Shown here piece by piece: positions 44,572 to 52,588 of a stretch of DNA of 64,000 nucleotides. This DNA is from Lichenicoccus sp965276875 (GTDB lineage Bacteria > Pseudomonadota > Alphaproteobacteria > Acetobacterales > Acetobacteraceae): positions 124,001 through 188,000 of the forward strand of contig NZ_OZ255701.1 in assembly GCF_965276875.1 (NCBI RefSeq), given 5' to 3'. A program made the position numbers and the translations under genes. Below the pieces are notes generated by a model that was not told the DNA's origin, did not search any database, and saw only the letters and a list, made by a program, of their open reading frames with translations. Within the stretch, counting starts at the first letter, position 1, and every line of letters starts with the position of its first letter.

Positions 44572-45606
44572 ATGATTGACCCAGACGCTCTCCACCGCTC
44601 GATTCTGACGCTCGACAGCCATATCGACATCCCCTGGCCGGGTGGGCCGGATGACGATCCGTTCGCCGATACCGCCAGGCGCCGTGTCGATCTGCCGAAG
44701 ATGCGCCGCGGTGGCCTCGCGGCGGGCTGCTTCGCCGCCTACGTGCCGCAGGGGCGGCGCGACGCGGCGGGCTTCAAGGACGCGGGCATGCGGGCGTTGG
44801 CAATGCTCGATGCGATCGGTGAGATGGGCCAAACCCGCCATGGCATCGAGGCAAGGCTGTGCGTCAACGCCGACGCAATCGAGCAGGCGCATGCCGAAGG
44901 CGTCATCGCGATCATCCCGGCGGTGGAGAACGGCCACGCCATCGGCGAGGATCTCGGCCTGCTGGCGGCGTTCCGCGATAAGGGCGCCGCCTACCTGACC
45001 CTGACTCATAATGGCCATAACGTGCTCGCGGACGCCGCCATCCCGCGTCGCGACCTCGGCGACGGGGAGACCCTGCATGGCGGCCTGAGTGGGCTCGGGC
45101 GCGAGGCGGTGGCGGAGATGAACCGGCTTGGCATGCTGGTCGACGTCTCGCATCTGTCGCGCCAGGCGATGCTGCAGGCCGCAATGCACTCGCGCACGCC
45201 CGTGGTGGCGACCCATTCCTGCGTCCGCGCCCTCTGCGAGCACCCGCGCAATCTCGACGACACCCAGCTCGACGCGCTGCGCGATACCGAGGGGTTGATC
45301 CAGATCACCGCGATGCCCTCTTTCCTCAAGCCAAAGGCTGGCGTCGACCAGGCCAGCGTCACGGACTTCGTGGATCATCTGGATTATGTCGTCCGGCGGA
45401 TCGGCGTGGCGCATGTCGGGATCAGTTCGGACTTCGACGGCGGCGGCGCCATCAGCGGTTGGCGCAATGCCGCCGAAAGCCCGGCGATCACCGTGGAGCT
45501 GACGCGACGTGGCTACGGGCACACGGAGATAAGCGCCTTCTGGGCAGGCAATTTCCTGCGGCTGCTGCGCCAGGCGGAGCAGTCGCGACAGGTCCCGGCC
45601 ACCTGA
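44572..45606 (+). CDS. Membrane dipeptidase-like M19 family metallopeptidase
   Basis: The 344-residue protein belongs to the renal-dipeptidase (M19) family of zinc enzymes. Metal-ligand motifs are visible in order: LDSHIDIPW (H-x-D), PAVENGHAIG (bridging Glu), DVSHLS, VATHSCVRALC and GISSDFDGGG. No signal peptide is seen, so it is probably cytoplasmic. ATG 44572 is used; in-frame coding back to 44515 overlaps the divergent xthA promoter region. Substrates may be dipeptides, including D-amino-acid-containing ones. Confidence 0.9.
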   Translation: MIDPDALHRSILTLDSHIDIPWPGGPDDDPFADTARRRVDLPKMRRGGLAAGCFAAYVPQGRRDAAGFKDAGMRALAMLDAIGEMGQTRHGIEARLCVNADAIEQAHAEGVIAIIPAVENGHAIGEDLGLLAAFRDKGAAYLTLTHNGHNVLADAAIPRRDLGDGETLHGGLSGLGREAVAEMNRLGMLVDVSHLSRQAMLQAAMHSRTPVVATHSCVRALCEHPRNLDDTQLDALRDTEGLIQITAMPSFLKPKAGVDQASVTDFVDHLDYVVRRIGVAHVGISSDFDGGGAISGWRNAAESPAITVELTRRGYGHTEISAFWAGNFLRLLRQAEQSRQVPAT

Positions 45607-45916
45607 CAACGCTTCGAGACGCCGTCGGCGCGCGAACGAAACGCGACCCTGCGCGAACGATAGAGTGAGCAACCGCTCCACTTTTGTCCACCTGCGGGGA
45701 TTGACTCCCTTTGTTTCCAACGCAATGCGGTTCTGTGTCCGATCCGTGACAGGGTGGCGCAGCCAAAACCAGCGAGATCAAGGACTTACACCGTTTGCCT
45801 TAATTTGCGGCAATGTGTTGGAGTCGTGCTTTCCCGCCGCCGGCAGAGATCTGTCTGCACCCCGCCCACAGACTTATCCACAGAAACGGTGGATCATTGC
45901 AGCACGTTAGGCAGCC
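45607..45916. other. Intergenic region before uvrC
   Basis: In these 310 bases no gene is supported. The region contains a perfect TTATCCACA (45874-45882) 34 bases before uvrC and an isolated TTGACT at 45701. No matching -10 box is seen at 16-18 bases. It is more AT-rich than its surroundings. Confidence 0.5.
45874..45882 (+). promoter_or_regulatory. DnaA-box-like nonamer
   Basis: The sequence TTATCCACA is identical to the strong E. coli DnaA box. Only one clear copy is seen, so an origin is unlikely. It could be a DnaA-regulated promoter element of uvrC or a chance match. Confidence 0.35.
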
Positions 45917-47791
45917 ATGTCCGAAGACGCCGGCCTTGTTTTAGACCCGAGCCCGCCTGGTGTTCACGCCATCGAGCAGGCGTTGCAGACCATGCCGCTC
46001 TCGCCAGGCGTGTATCGGATGCTCGATGCCAAGGGCGAGGCGCTCTATGTCGGCAAGGCGCGGGCGTTGCGCAAACGGGTGGCGTCCTACACACAGCCAG
46101 CGCGGCTGCCGGAGCGGCTGCGTCGGATGGTCTCGGAGACGGTCTCGATGGAGATCGTCACCACCCATACCGAGGCGGAGGCGCTGCTGCTCGAAGCCAA
46201 CCTGATCAAGCGCCTCAAGCCGCGCTACAATATCACCCTGCGCGACGACAAGAGCTATCCCTGGCTGATGCTCTCCGAGCACCATGCCTTCCCGCAGATC
46301 GCCAAGCATCGCGGCAAGCCGGTCAAGGGGGCAACCTTTTGGGGGCCGTTTGCCTCTGCCTGGGCGGTCAATCAGACGGTTACCGCGATGCAGCGTGTGT
46401 TCCTGCTGCGCTCCTGCGCCGACACGGTGTTCGCGTCGCGCACCCGGCCGTGCCTGCTGCACCAGATCAAGCGCTGCTCGGCGCCCTGCGTCGGCCGCAT
46501 CGACGCTGTGTCCTACGCGCGGCTGGTCGATCAGGCGCGCGCCTTTCTCTCGGGCAAGGCCGGCCACGTGCAGCAGGAGCTCGCCGCCGAGATGGAGCAG
46601 GCCTCGGTGTCGCTCGCCTTCGAACGCGCCGCCGCCTTGCGCGACCGCATCCGTGGGCTCACCCATGTCCAGGGCAGCGGCGTCATCAATCCGGCCTCGA
46701 TCGAGGATGCGGACGTGATCGCGCTCTGGCAGGCGGCGGCCCAGGCCTGCGTGCAGGTGTTCTTCATCCGTGGCGGCCGCAACAACGGCAATCGCGCCTT
46801 CTTCCCCGCGAACGCCCGCGACGCCGACGCCGCCGACGTGCTCACCGCCTTCATCGCCCAGTTCTACGACGACAAGCCGCCGCCACCTTTGCTGTTGCTG
46901 AGCCACGAGGTGCCGGAGGCGGCGCTGATCGCCGAGGCGCTGGCACTCAAGGCGAACCGCCGGGTCGAGCTCGCGGTGCCACAGCGCGGCGAGAAGCGTG
47001 GCGTCATCGAGCATGCGATTACCAACGCCCGCGAGGCGCTCGAACGGCGACTGGCAGAGGGGGCGGGCCAAGCCAAGCTGCTGGCCGGGGTGGCGGAGCT
47101 GTTCGGACTGCCGGCGTCGCCGGAGCGGATCGAGACCTACGACAACAGCCATATCATGGGCACCAATGCCTATGGCGTCATGGTCGTCGCCGGACCGGAG
47201 GGCTTCACGCGCAACGCCTATCGAAAGTATGCGATCCGCGGGCCGGTGGCGCCGGGAGATGATTTCGCGATGATGCGCGAGGTGCTGCAGCGTCGCTTCG
47301 GCCGCGCCCTCAAGGAAGGTCGCCCTGACATGGGTCGGGCCGATTGGCCGGACATGCTGCTCATCGATGGCGGCGCGGGGCAGTATTCCGCGGTGCGCAC
47401 GGTGCTCGACGATCTCGGCGTCACCGACGTCAAGCTGGTGGCGATCGCCAAGGGCCTGGACCGCGACGCCGGCCGCGAATGGTTCCACACCGGTGAGCGG
47501 CCGCCGTTCCAACTGCCGCCGCGCGACGCGGTGCTGTATTTCCTGCAGCGGCTGCGCGACGAGGCGCACCGCTTTGCCATCGCCACCCATCGCGCGGGGC
47601 GCTCGAAGGCGATCTCACGCTCCGAACTCGACGAGGTTCCCGGCATCGGCCCAGCTCGTAAACGTGCCCTGCTCAACCATTTCGGCTCGGCCCGCGGGGT
47701 GTCCCAGGCCGGCCTCACCGATCTCGAGGCCGCCCCCGGGATCAGCCGCGAGACCGCGCGTGCGGTCTACGGACATTTCCATCCGATGTGA
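45917..47791 (+). CDS. uvrC: Excinuclease ABC subunit C
   Basis: UvrC makes both incisions of nucleotide excision repair. The 624-residue protein has the GIY-YIG nuclease domain (SPGVYRMLDAKGEALYVGKA, about 28-48), the Cys-rich hinge (PCLLHQIKRCSAPCVGRI), a UVR motif, and the RNase-H-like second nuclease domain (ETYDNSHIMGTNAYGVMVV, MLLIDGGAGQYSA). C-terminal helix-hairpin-helix repeats end in VPGIGPARKRALL and ETARAVYGHFH. The pgsA gene follows after 39 bases, an arrangement common in Proteobacteria. Confidence 0.96.
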   Translation: MSEDAGLVLDPSPPGVHAIEQALQTMPLSPGVYRMLDAKGEALYVGKARALRKRVASYTQPARLPERLRRMVSETVSMEIVTTHTEAEALLLEANLIKRLKPRYNITLRDDKSYPWLMLSEHHAFPQIAKHRGKPVKGATFWGPFASAWAVNQTVTAMQRVFLLRSCADTVFASRTRPCLLHQIKRCSAPCVGRIDAVSYARLVDQARAFLSGKAGHVQQELAAEMEQASVSLAFERAAALRDRIRGLTHVQGSGVINPASIEDADVIALWQAAAQACVQVFFIRGGRNNGNRAFFPANARDADAADVLTAFIAQFYDDKPPPPLLLLSHEVPEAALIAEALALKANRRVELAVPQRGEKRGVIEHAITNAREALERRLAEGAGQAKLLAGVAELFGLPASPERIETYDNSHIMGTNAYGVMVVAGPEGFTRNAYRKYAIRGPVAPGDDFAMMREVLQRRFGRALKEGRPDMGRADWPDMLLIDGGAGQYSAVRTVLDDLGVTDVKLVAIAKGLDRDAGREWFHTGERPPFQLPPRDAVLYFLQRLRDEAHRFAIATHRAGRSKAISRSELDEVPGIGPARKRALLNHFGSARGVSQAGLTDLEAAPGISRETARAVYGHFHPM

Positions 47792-47830
47792 GTCGCCTCG
47801 GGTGCGTGTCGCATGCGAGGATACATCTCG

Positions 47831-48430
47831 ATGCTGACCGACCTCCCCAACGTGCTGACCTTGTCCCGGATCGCCGCGATCCCGGTGCTGCTGGCGTTGG
47901 TGGTGGCGGACCGGCCGATCACCGATGGCCTTGCCTGCCTGGTGTTCATCGCCGCCGGTGTGACCGACTATCTGGACGGGCATTTCGCGCGCAGCCGCAA
48001 GCAGTTCTCCGATCTCGGGCGGATGCTCGACCCGATCGCCGACAAGCTGCTGGTCGGCGCCTCGCTGATGGTGCTCGCCGGGCTGCAGCGGCTGCCGTTC
48101 TGGGGCCTGTATCCGGCCATCGTCATCCTGCTGCGCGAGATCCTGGTCAGCGGCCTGCGCGAATATCTGGCGAGCCTGCGGGTCAGCCTGCCGGTGACCC
48201 GGCTGGCAAAATGGAAGACCGGCTTTCAGATGGGCGCGATCGGCGTGCTGCTCGCGGGTGCGAGCACCGCCCGCCTCCTGCATCTGGGCTTCCTGCCGGT
48301 CGCCGTGATCGGCAGCATTATGCTCTGGGTGGCGGCACTGCTGACGCTGCTCACCGGCTGGGACTACCTCGCGACCGGATTCGCCCATGTCGGCAAGGAC
48401 GCTCCAGTGCGCCCGAAAGGCGCGCGTTAG
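47831..48430 (+). CDS. pgsA: CDP-diacylglycerol--glycerol-3-phosphate 3-phosphatidyltransferase
   Basis: PgsA makes phosphatidylglycerophosphate for anionic phospholipids. The 199-residue inner-membrane protein shows the CDP-alcohol phosphotransferase signature D-G-x2-A-R-x8-G-x3-D-x3-D (DGHFARSRKQFSDLGRMLDP then IAD), with several membrane helices. ATG 47831 (MLTDLPNVLTLSRI) is preferred because it matches the family N-terminus; ATG 47813 is in frame. Confidence 0.94.
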   Translation: MLTDLPNVLTLSRIAAIPVLLALVVADRPITDGLACLVFIAAGVTDYLDGHFARSRKQFSDLGRMLDPIADKLLVGASLMVLAGLQRLPFWGLYPAIVILLREILVSGLREYLASLRVSLPVTRLAKWKTGFQMGAIGVLLAGASTARLLHLGFLPVAVIGSIMLWVAALLTLLTGWDYLATGFAHVGKDAPVRPKGAR

Positions 48431-48529
48431 TCATTTTGACGGCATACTATCACTTCGCTTGAGCATTCCGTGCCAGGCAGGCACATTCCCGCGCTGGGAG
48501 CGGTTATCAAACCGCGAGGGGATGTGGAT

Positions 48530-49147
48530 ATGCGGCGCTACGGATGGCGTGGAACACTCATAATGTCGGCGGCGTTGCTTCTCAGCGGTTGCTCAGGTCT
48601 CGGTAAGTTCTTCGGCGATACGATTACCTTGCCCGGGATGAACCCCAATTTGCCTTATGGCGTGAGCGAAACCTCCGAACGGGCGGAAGGCCGGGCGCCC
48701 GCGGAATCGGCGATCCTGCCAGAACCGGGCAACATCTGGCCTGGGCCGCCGCAGCCCTTGCCGACCCTGAGCGATGTCTCCCGCACGCAGGGCAACGGGC
48801 TCGGGTCGATGCCCGGCTATGGCGGGTCGTCCCTGCATGACGGCGGCAGCATGAGCATGGGCGAGAGCGACATGATCGCGCATGGTGCGCCTCCTGGCGG
48901 TAACGTGGGCGGTAACGCGGGCGGTAACACGGGCGGTAACACGGGCAGCAGCACGGGCGGCGACGCCGACGGCTTCTCCGGCAGCGGCGGCCCGCTGGAC
49001 ACTTCGGTGCCGGACGCCGCGGCTGGGTTGCGTTTGAAGAATGCGCCCGGCGAGACCAAGCCGATCATCATCCCCAATGGCGACGGCACCTCGACCGTGA
49101 TCGAGCCGAACGGCACGGTAAAGACCGTCAAGACCCCGCCTAAATAG
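48530..49147 (+). CDS. Hypothetical lipoprotein with Gly-Gly-Asn repeats
   Basis: The 205-residue protein has an N-terminal signal with lipobox LLSGC and is likely a lipoprotein. No enzyme domain is recognised. Residues about 123-150 carry a low-complexity GGN(V/A/T) repeat encoded by 12-bp tandem units. The C-terminus has IIIPNGDGTSTVIEPNGTVKT, a beta-strand-like repeat. ATG 48530 is preceded by GAGGGG 8 bases upstream. It lies 4 bases before moaD on the same strand. Confidence 0.7.
   Translation: MRRYGWRGTLIMSAALLLSGCSGLGKFFGDTITLPGMNPNLPYGVSETSERAEGRAPAESAILPEPGNIWPGPPQPLPTLSDVSRTQGNGLGSMPGYGGSSLHDGGSMSMGESDMIAHGAPPGGNVGGNAGGNTGGNTGSSTGGDADGFSGSGGPLDTSVPDAAAGLRLKNAPGETKPIIIPNGDGTSTVIEPNGTVKTVKTPPK
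48896..48943 (+). repeat. Four 12-bp tandem coding repeats
   Basis: Units GGCGGTAAC followed by GTG, GCG, ACG and ACG are repeated without spacer, then fade into degenerate copies. They encode Gly-Gly-Asn-Val/Ala/Thr in the lipoprotein. Such tracts can change copy number by slippage. Confidence 0.85.
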
Positions 49148-49151
49148 AGAG

Positions 49152-49415
49152 GTGACGGCGACTTTGCGTGTCCTCTACTTCGCCTGGCTGAAGGACCGCC
49201 TCGGCTGCGCCGAGGAGACCGTGGCACTGCCGGCGGCAGTCGGGAATGTCGGTGCCCTGCTGGACTGGATGCGCGCCCGTAGTCCGCGGCACCAGGAGGC
49301 GTTCGCCGAGGGCAGTCGGATCCGTGCCGCGGTCAACCAGGAGTTCGCGACCGATGCGACGCGTATCGCGCCGGGCGACGAGATCGCCTTCTTCCCGCCG
49401 GTGACCGGCGGATGA
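49152..49415 (+). CDS. moaD: Molybdopterin synthase sulfur carrier subunit
   Basis: MoaD carries the thiocarboxylated C-terminus that MoaE uses to build molybdopterin. The 87-residue ubiquitin-like protein ends in PPVTGG, with the required terminal Gly-Gly, and contains VLYFAWLKDRLG and IAPGDEIAFFPPV. GTG 49152 is the longest start; TTG 49164 (MRVLYFAWLK) fits family length better. Its stop overlaps the moaE start by four bases. Confidence 0.92.
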   Translation: MTATLRVLYFAWLKDRLGCAEETVALPAAVGNVGALLDWMRARSPRHQEAFAEGSRIRAAVNQEFATDATRIAPGDEIAFFPPVTGG

Positions 49416-49870
49416 CGATCCGGATTGCCGTCGGCGAGGCGCCGTTCGATGTCGGCGCGGAGATGGCGGCAATCCAGCAGCCTGGTGTCGGCGGCATCGG
49501 CTGCTTCGTCGGCGTGGTGCGCGGTCGCGTGGCGCATGGCGGTTCTGGTCTGCTTGCCTTGCGGCTGGAGCACTACCCGGCGATGACCGAGCGCGCGATC
49601 GAGCGGATCGCACACTCCGCGGTGGCACGCTTCGGCCTGCTCGGCTGCACGGTCATCCACCGTACCGGCACCCTTGTTGTGGGTGCGCCGATCGTGCTGG
49701 TGCTGAGTGCGGCCGCCCACCGCCAGGCGGCGCTGGATGGGACTGAATTTTTGATCGATTGGCTGAAGACGCAGGCGCCGTTCTGGAAATGCGAGATGTT
49801 CGAGGACGGCACCAAGGCCTGGGTCGAGGCACGCGCCGACGACGAGGCGGCGGTCGCCCGCTGGTCGTGA
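49412..49870 (+). CDS. moaE: Molybdopterin synthase catalytic subunit
   Basis: MoaE converts cPMP to molybdopterin with MoaD. The 152-residue protein shows GGIGCFVGVVRGRV, LRLEHYPAMTERAIE, VIHRTGTLVVGAPIVLV and PFWKCEMFEDGTKAWVEA, which includes the active-site Lys region. The GTGA overlap with bioF continues the coupled operon. Confidence 0.94.
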   Translation: MTIRIAVGEAPFDVGAEMAAIQQPGVGGIGCFVGVVRGRVAHGGSGLLALRLEHYPAMTERAIERIAHSAVARFGLLGCTVIHRTGTLVVGAPIVLVLSAAAHRQAALDGTEFLIDWLKTQAPFWKCEMFEDGTKAWVEARADDEAAVARWS

Positions 49871-51039
49871 GCCGCCATGACGCCGTGTTCGCGGAGGCGT
49901 TGCAGACAATGGCGGCGCGTGCCGGACGTCGTCGTCTGCACGCCGCGATACCGGCCGAACCCGGCTGGGTGATGCGCGACGGCGCGTGTCTGCTGAACGT
50001 GTCGGCCAACGACTATCTCGGGCTCAGCCGGCATCCCGCGCTGAGTGTCCGCAGTGCCGAATGGGGGGCGCTTCATGGAACCGGCGCCGGGGCGTCCCGC
50101 CTGGTCAGCGGCACCTCTGAGCTGCATCTGGCGGTCGAGGCGCGGGTTGCGCGCTTCAAGGGCAGCGAGGCGGCCTTGCTGTTCGCCTCCGGCTGGCAAG
50201 CCAACGCCTCGGTGTTGCCGGCCTTGATCAAGGCGCTTAGCGGTCCGGCACCGCCGTTGGTGTTCACCGACCGGCTCAACCATGCCAGCCTGCATCACGG
50301 CTGCAATGCCGCATCAATACGACAGATACGGTTTCAGCATAACGATCTCGGGCACCTGCAAGCACTGCTCGACGAACGTGCAGGCGAGCCCGGCGCGCGC
50401 TGCATCGTCACCGAGAGCGTGTTCAGCATGGATGGGGACCGCGCCGATCTCGCCGCCCTGGTTGCGATCGCACGCGCGTCTGACGCCTTTCTCTACGTCG
50501 ACGAGGCGCATGCAACCGGCGTGCTCGGGCCTCAGGGGCGGGGACTTGCCTACGGTGTCGAGGGCGTTGACTTGGTGATGGGCACCTTCAGCAAGGCGCT
50601 GGGCAGCTTTGGCGCCTATGTGGCCGGCTCGCGGCTGCTTTGCGACTACCTGCTCAACGCCTGCTCCGGCTTCGTGCATACGACTGCGCTGCCGCCGCCG
50701 GTGCTCGGCGCGATCGACGCGGCCCTGGACCTGGTGCCGGTGATGGACGCGGAGCGCGCGCATCTCGCAACCCAAGCGGCGCGCCTGCGCGCGGCCCTGC
50801 AACAGCTCGGCATCGATACCGCGAACTCCTCGACCCAGATCGTGCCGGCGCTGCTCGGCACAGCCGAGCGGACGCTCGCGGCCAGTGCGGCGCTGGCCCG
50901 GCACGGCGTGCTTGGTGTCGCAATCCGCCCGCCTACGGTGCCCACGGGCGCCAGCCGGATCCGCTTTGCGCTGAGCAGCGTGCATCAGGAAGCCGCGATC
51001 GATCGGCTGATCGCGCTGCTGCCGGAATGTCTGGCCTGA
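49867..51039 (+). CDS. bioF: 8-amino-7-oxononanoate synthase
   Basis: BioF condenses pimeloyl-ACP/CoA with L-alanine in biotin synthesis using PLP. The 390-residue protein has NVSANDYLGLSRHP, GTGAGASRLVSGTSELH, the PLP-Asp region YVDEAHATGVLGPQG and the PLP-lysine segment GTFSKALGSFGAYVAG. GTG 49867 overlaps the moaE stop by four bases. A moaE-bioF overlap is unusual and implies co-expression of two cofactor pathways. Confidence 0.93.
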   Translation: MSRHDAVFAEALQTMAARAGRRRLHAAIPAEPGWVMRDGACLLNVSANDYLGLSRHPALSVRSAEWGALHGTGAGASRLVSGTSELHLAVEARVARFKGSEAALLFASGWQANASVLPALIKALSGPAPPLVFTDRLNHASLHHGCNAASIRQIRFQHNDLGHLQALLDERAGEPGARCIVTESVFSMDGDRADLAALVAIARASDAFLYVDEAHATGVLGPQGRGLAYGVEGVDLVMGTFSKALGSFGAYVAGSRLLCDYLLNACSGFVHTTALPPPVLGAIDAALDLVPVMDAERAHLATQAARLRAALQQLGIDTANSSTQIVPALLGTAERTLAASAALARHGVLGVAIRPPTVPTGASRIRFALSSVHQEAAIDRLIALLPECLA

Positions 51040-51707
51040 CCGCCGACCGCGCCGCACTTCGGCGTGGCGTGTTCGTGACCGGCACCGATACCAATGTCGG
51101 CAAGACCCTGGTTGCGGCCTGTCTCGTCCGCGCCTGGCAGGCTGTCTATTGGAAGCCGCTGCAGACCGGTCTCGCCGAGCAGGCGGGCGATAGCGAGACG
51201 GTCATGCGTCTGGCCGGGATCGGCGCCGAGCGTGTCGTGCCGCCGCACACCGCCCTGCAGGCGCCGCTCTCACCGTACGCCGCGGCCGCTCTTGAAAATG
51301 CCGTCATCGACCTCGCGTGCTTGCGTCTGCCGTCCGTCAACGCCCGCCCGCTGGTCGTCGAAGGCGCCGGCGGTCTGCTGGTGCCGGTCAACGAGACGGC
51401 GATGATGATCGATCTGATCGGCCAACTCGGCCTGCCGGTGGTGCTGGTCGCGCGCGGCACGCTGGGCACCATCAACCACACACTGCTCAGCCTGGAGGCG
51501 CTGCGCAACAGGGGTCTGGCGGTCGCGGGCGTGGTGATCAGCGGGCCGGTTCTGACCGGCAACAGAGAGACCATCGTGCATCACGGCGATGTCAGGATCC
51601 TCGCCGAGCTGCCCTGGGCCGAACGCCTCGACGCCGCAAGCGTGATGCGTCTCGCGCGGCTGATCCCGCCGCTCGCCGACATCATCGGCGCGGACCGGGT
51701 TCAGTAG
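51027..51707 (+). CDS. bioD: Dethiobiotin synthase
   Basis: BioD closes the ureido ring of dethiobiotin using ATP and CO2. The 226-residue protein has the P-loop GTDTNVGKT at 19-27, YWKPLQTG, VVEGAGGLLVPV and LVARGTLGTINHTLL. ATG 51027 lies 13 bases inside bioF, so translation is coupled. bioA and bioB are not in the window. It converges with lexA with a 7-base overlap. Confidence 0.92.
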   Translation: MSGLTADRAALRRGVFVTGTDTNVGKTLVAACLVRAWQAVYWKPLQTGLAEQAGDSETVMRLAGIGAERVVPPHTALQAPLSPYAAAALENAVIDLACLRLPSVNARPLVVEGAGGLLVPVNETAMMIDLIGQLGLPVVLVARGTLGTINHTLLSLEALRNRGLAVAGVVISGPVLTGNRETIVHHGDVRILAELPWAERLDAASVMRLARLIPPLADIIGADRVQ

Positions 51708-52444
51708 GTTCGCAGCAGCCCCACCAGGCGCCCCTGGACACGCACCCGGTCGAGCGGGACGATCCGCGTTTCGTAGCGTGCGTTGGCCGGCTCCAGCGCA
51801 ATTGCATTGCCGCGTCGACGCAGACGCTTGAGCGTCACCTCAGTATCGTCGATTAGGGCGACGATGATCTGGCCGTTCTCGGCGGTTTCCTCCCTGCGGA
51901 TAATGACCGTATCGCCATCGAGGATGCCGGCCTCGATCATCGAGTCGCCGGCCACCTCGAGTGCGTAGTGCTCGCCAGTGCCCAGCATCGCCAGTGGCAC
52001 CTGGATGTGATTGCCGGTGTCACGCAGCGCCTCGATCGGCAGTCCCGCAGCGATACGTCCGTAGAGCGGCAACTGCACCGCCGCAGCGTCGGCCGCTGCC
52101 CGCACGCCCTGCAGCCGTTGGCTGAAATCGCCCTTGATGACGTTGGGGGCGAACAGCGACGCACCCTCTACGGTGGGCACGGTGATCTCGCCGGCATTTT
52201 GCCCGAGCAGGCCATGCGGGGGCAGGCCATGCTCGGGCAGCTTCAGCACTTCGAGCGCGCGGGCACGATGGTGCCGACGGCTGAGGAAGCCGCGCTCCTC
52301 GAGTGCCGAGATCAGCCGGTGGATGCCGGACTTCGAGCGCAGGCTGAGGGCGTCCTTCATCTCGTCAAAGCTGGGCGAGAAGCCGGTCTCCTTCAGGTGC
52401 CGGTCGATGAAGCTCAGCAACTCATGCTGCTTGCGCGTGAGCAT
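51701..52444 (-). CDS. lexA: SOS repressor LexA
   Basis: LexA represses SOS genes and self-cleaves when RecA is activated. The 247-residue protein has a winged-helix N-domain (MLTRKQHELLSFIDRHL, SPSFDEMKDAL), the Ala133-Gly134 cleavage site in RIAAGLPI, catalytic Ser168 in VAGDSMIEAGI and Lys206 in VTLKRL. ATG 52444 is the family start; coding extending upstream would run over the promoter. A candidate operator lies 45 bases upstream. It shares the minus strand with moeA, whose stop is 145 bases upstream. Confidence 0.95.
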   Translation of the reverse strand: MLTRKQHELLSFIDRHLKETGFSPSFDEMKDALSLRSKSGIHRLISALEERGFLSRRHHRARALEVLKLPEHGLPPHGLLGQNAGEITVPTVEGASLFAPNVIKGDFSQRLQGVRAAADAAAVQLPLYGRIAAGLPIEALRDTGNHIQVPLAMLGTGEHYALEVAGDSMIEAGILDGDTVIIRREETAENGQIIVALIDDTEVTLKRLRRRGNAIALEPANARYETRIVPLDRVRVQGRLVGLLRTY

Positions 52445-52488
52445 GGCAACCCCCTGGAAAGCAGACCACAGCCTGTTCGGATCGCTCG

Positions 52489-52503
52489 GAACAAACGGTA
52501 AAC
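52489..52503 (-). promoter_or_regulatory. Candidate LexA operator (SOS box)
   Basis: On the plus strand the bases read GAAC-N7-AAAC, one mismatch from the alphaproteobacterial GAAC-N7-GAAC (GTTC-N7-GTTC) direct repeat. It lies just downstream of the predicted lexA transcription start, fitting autorepression. Confidence 0.5.
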
Positions 52504-52514
52504 ACAAAGGATGT

Positions 52515-52542
52515 GCTATAGTAGTTCACGCGCCGACGTCAA
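52515..52542 (-). promoter_or_regulatory. Sigma70-type promoter of lexA
   Basis: On the minus strand, TTGACG (52542-52537) is separated by 16 bases from TATAGC (52520-52515). Both are near consensus. Transcription would start near 52508 and run through the SOS-box candidate. Confidence 0.6.
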
Positions 52543-52588
52543 GCGCCCCAGGCAACGATCCTGGACGTTTATGTCCCGGTCCTTTAAA

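Noticed and set aside
45607..45916. Possible replication origin near the DnaA box
   Set aside because: Only one clear DnaA box, no AT-rich unwinding cluster and no dnaA, dnaN, parAB or hemE neighbourhood.
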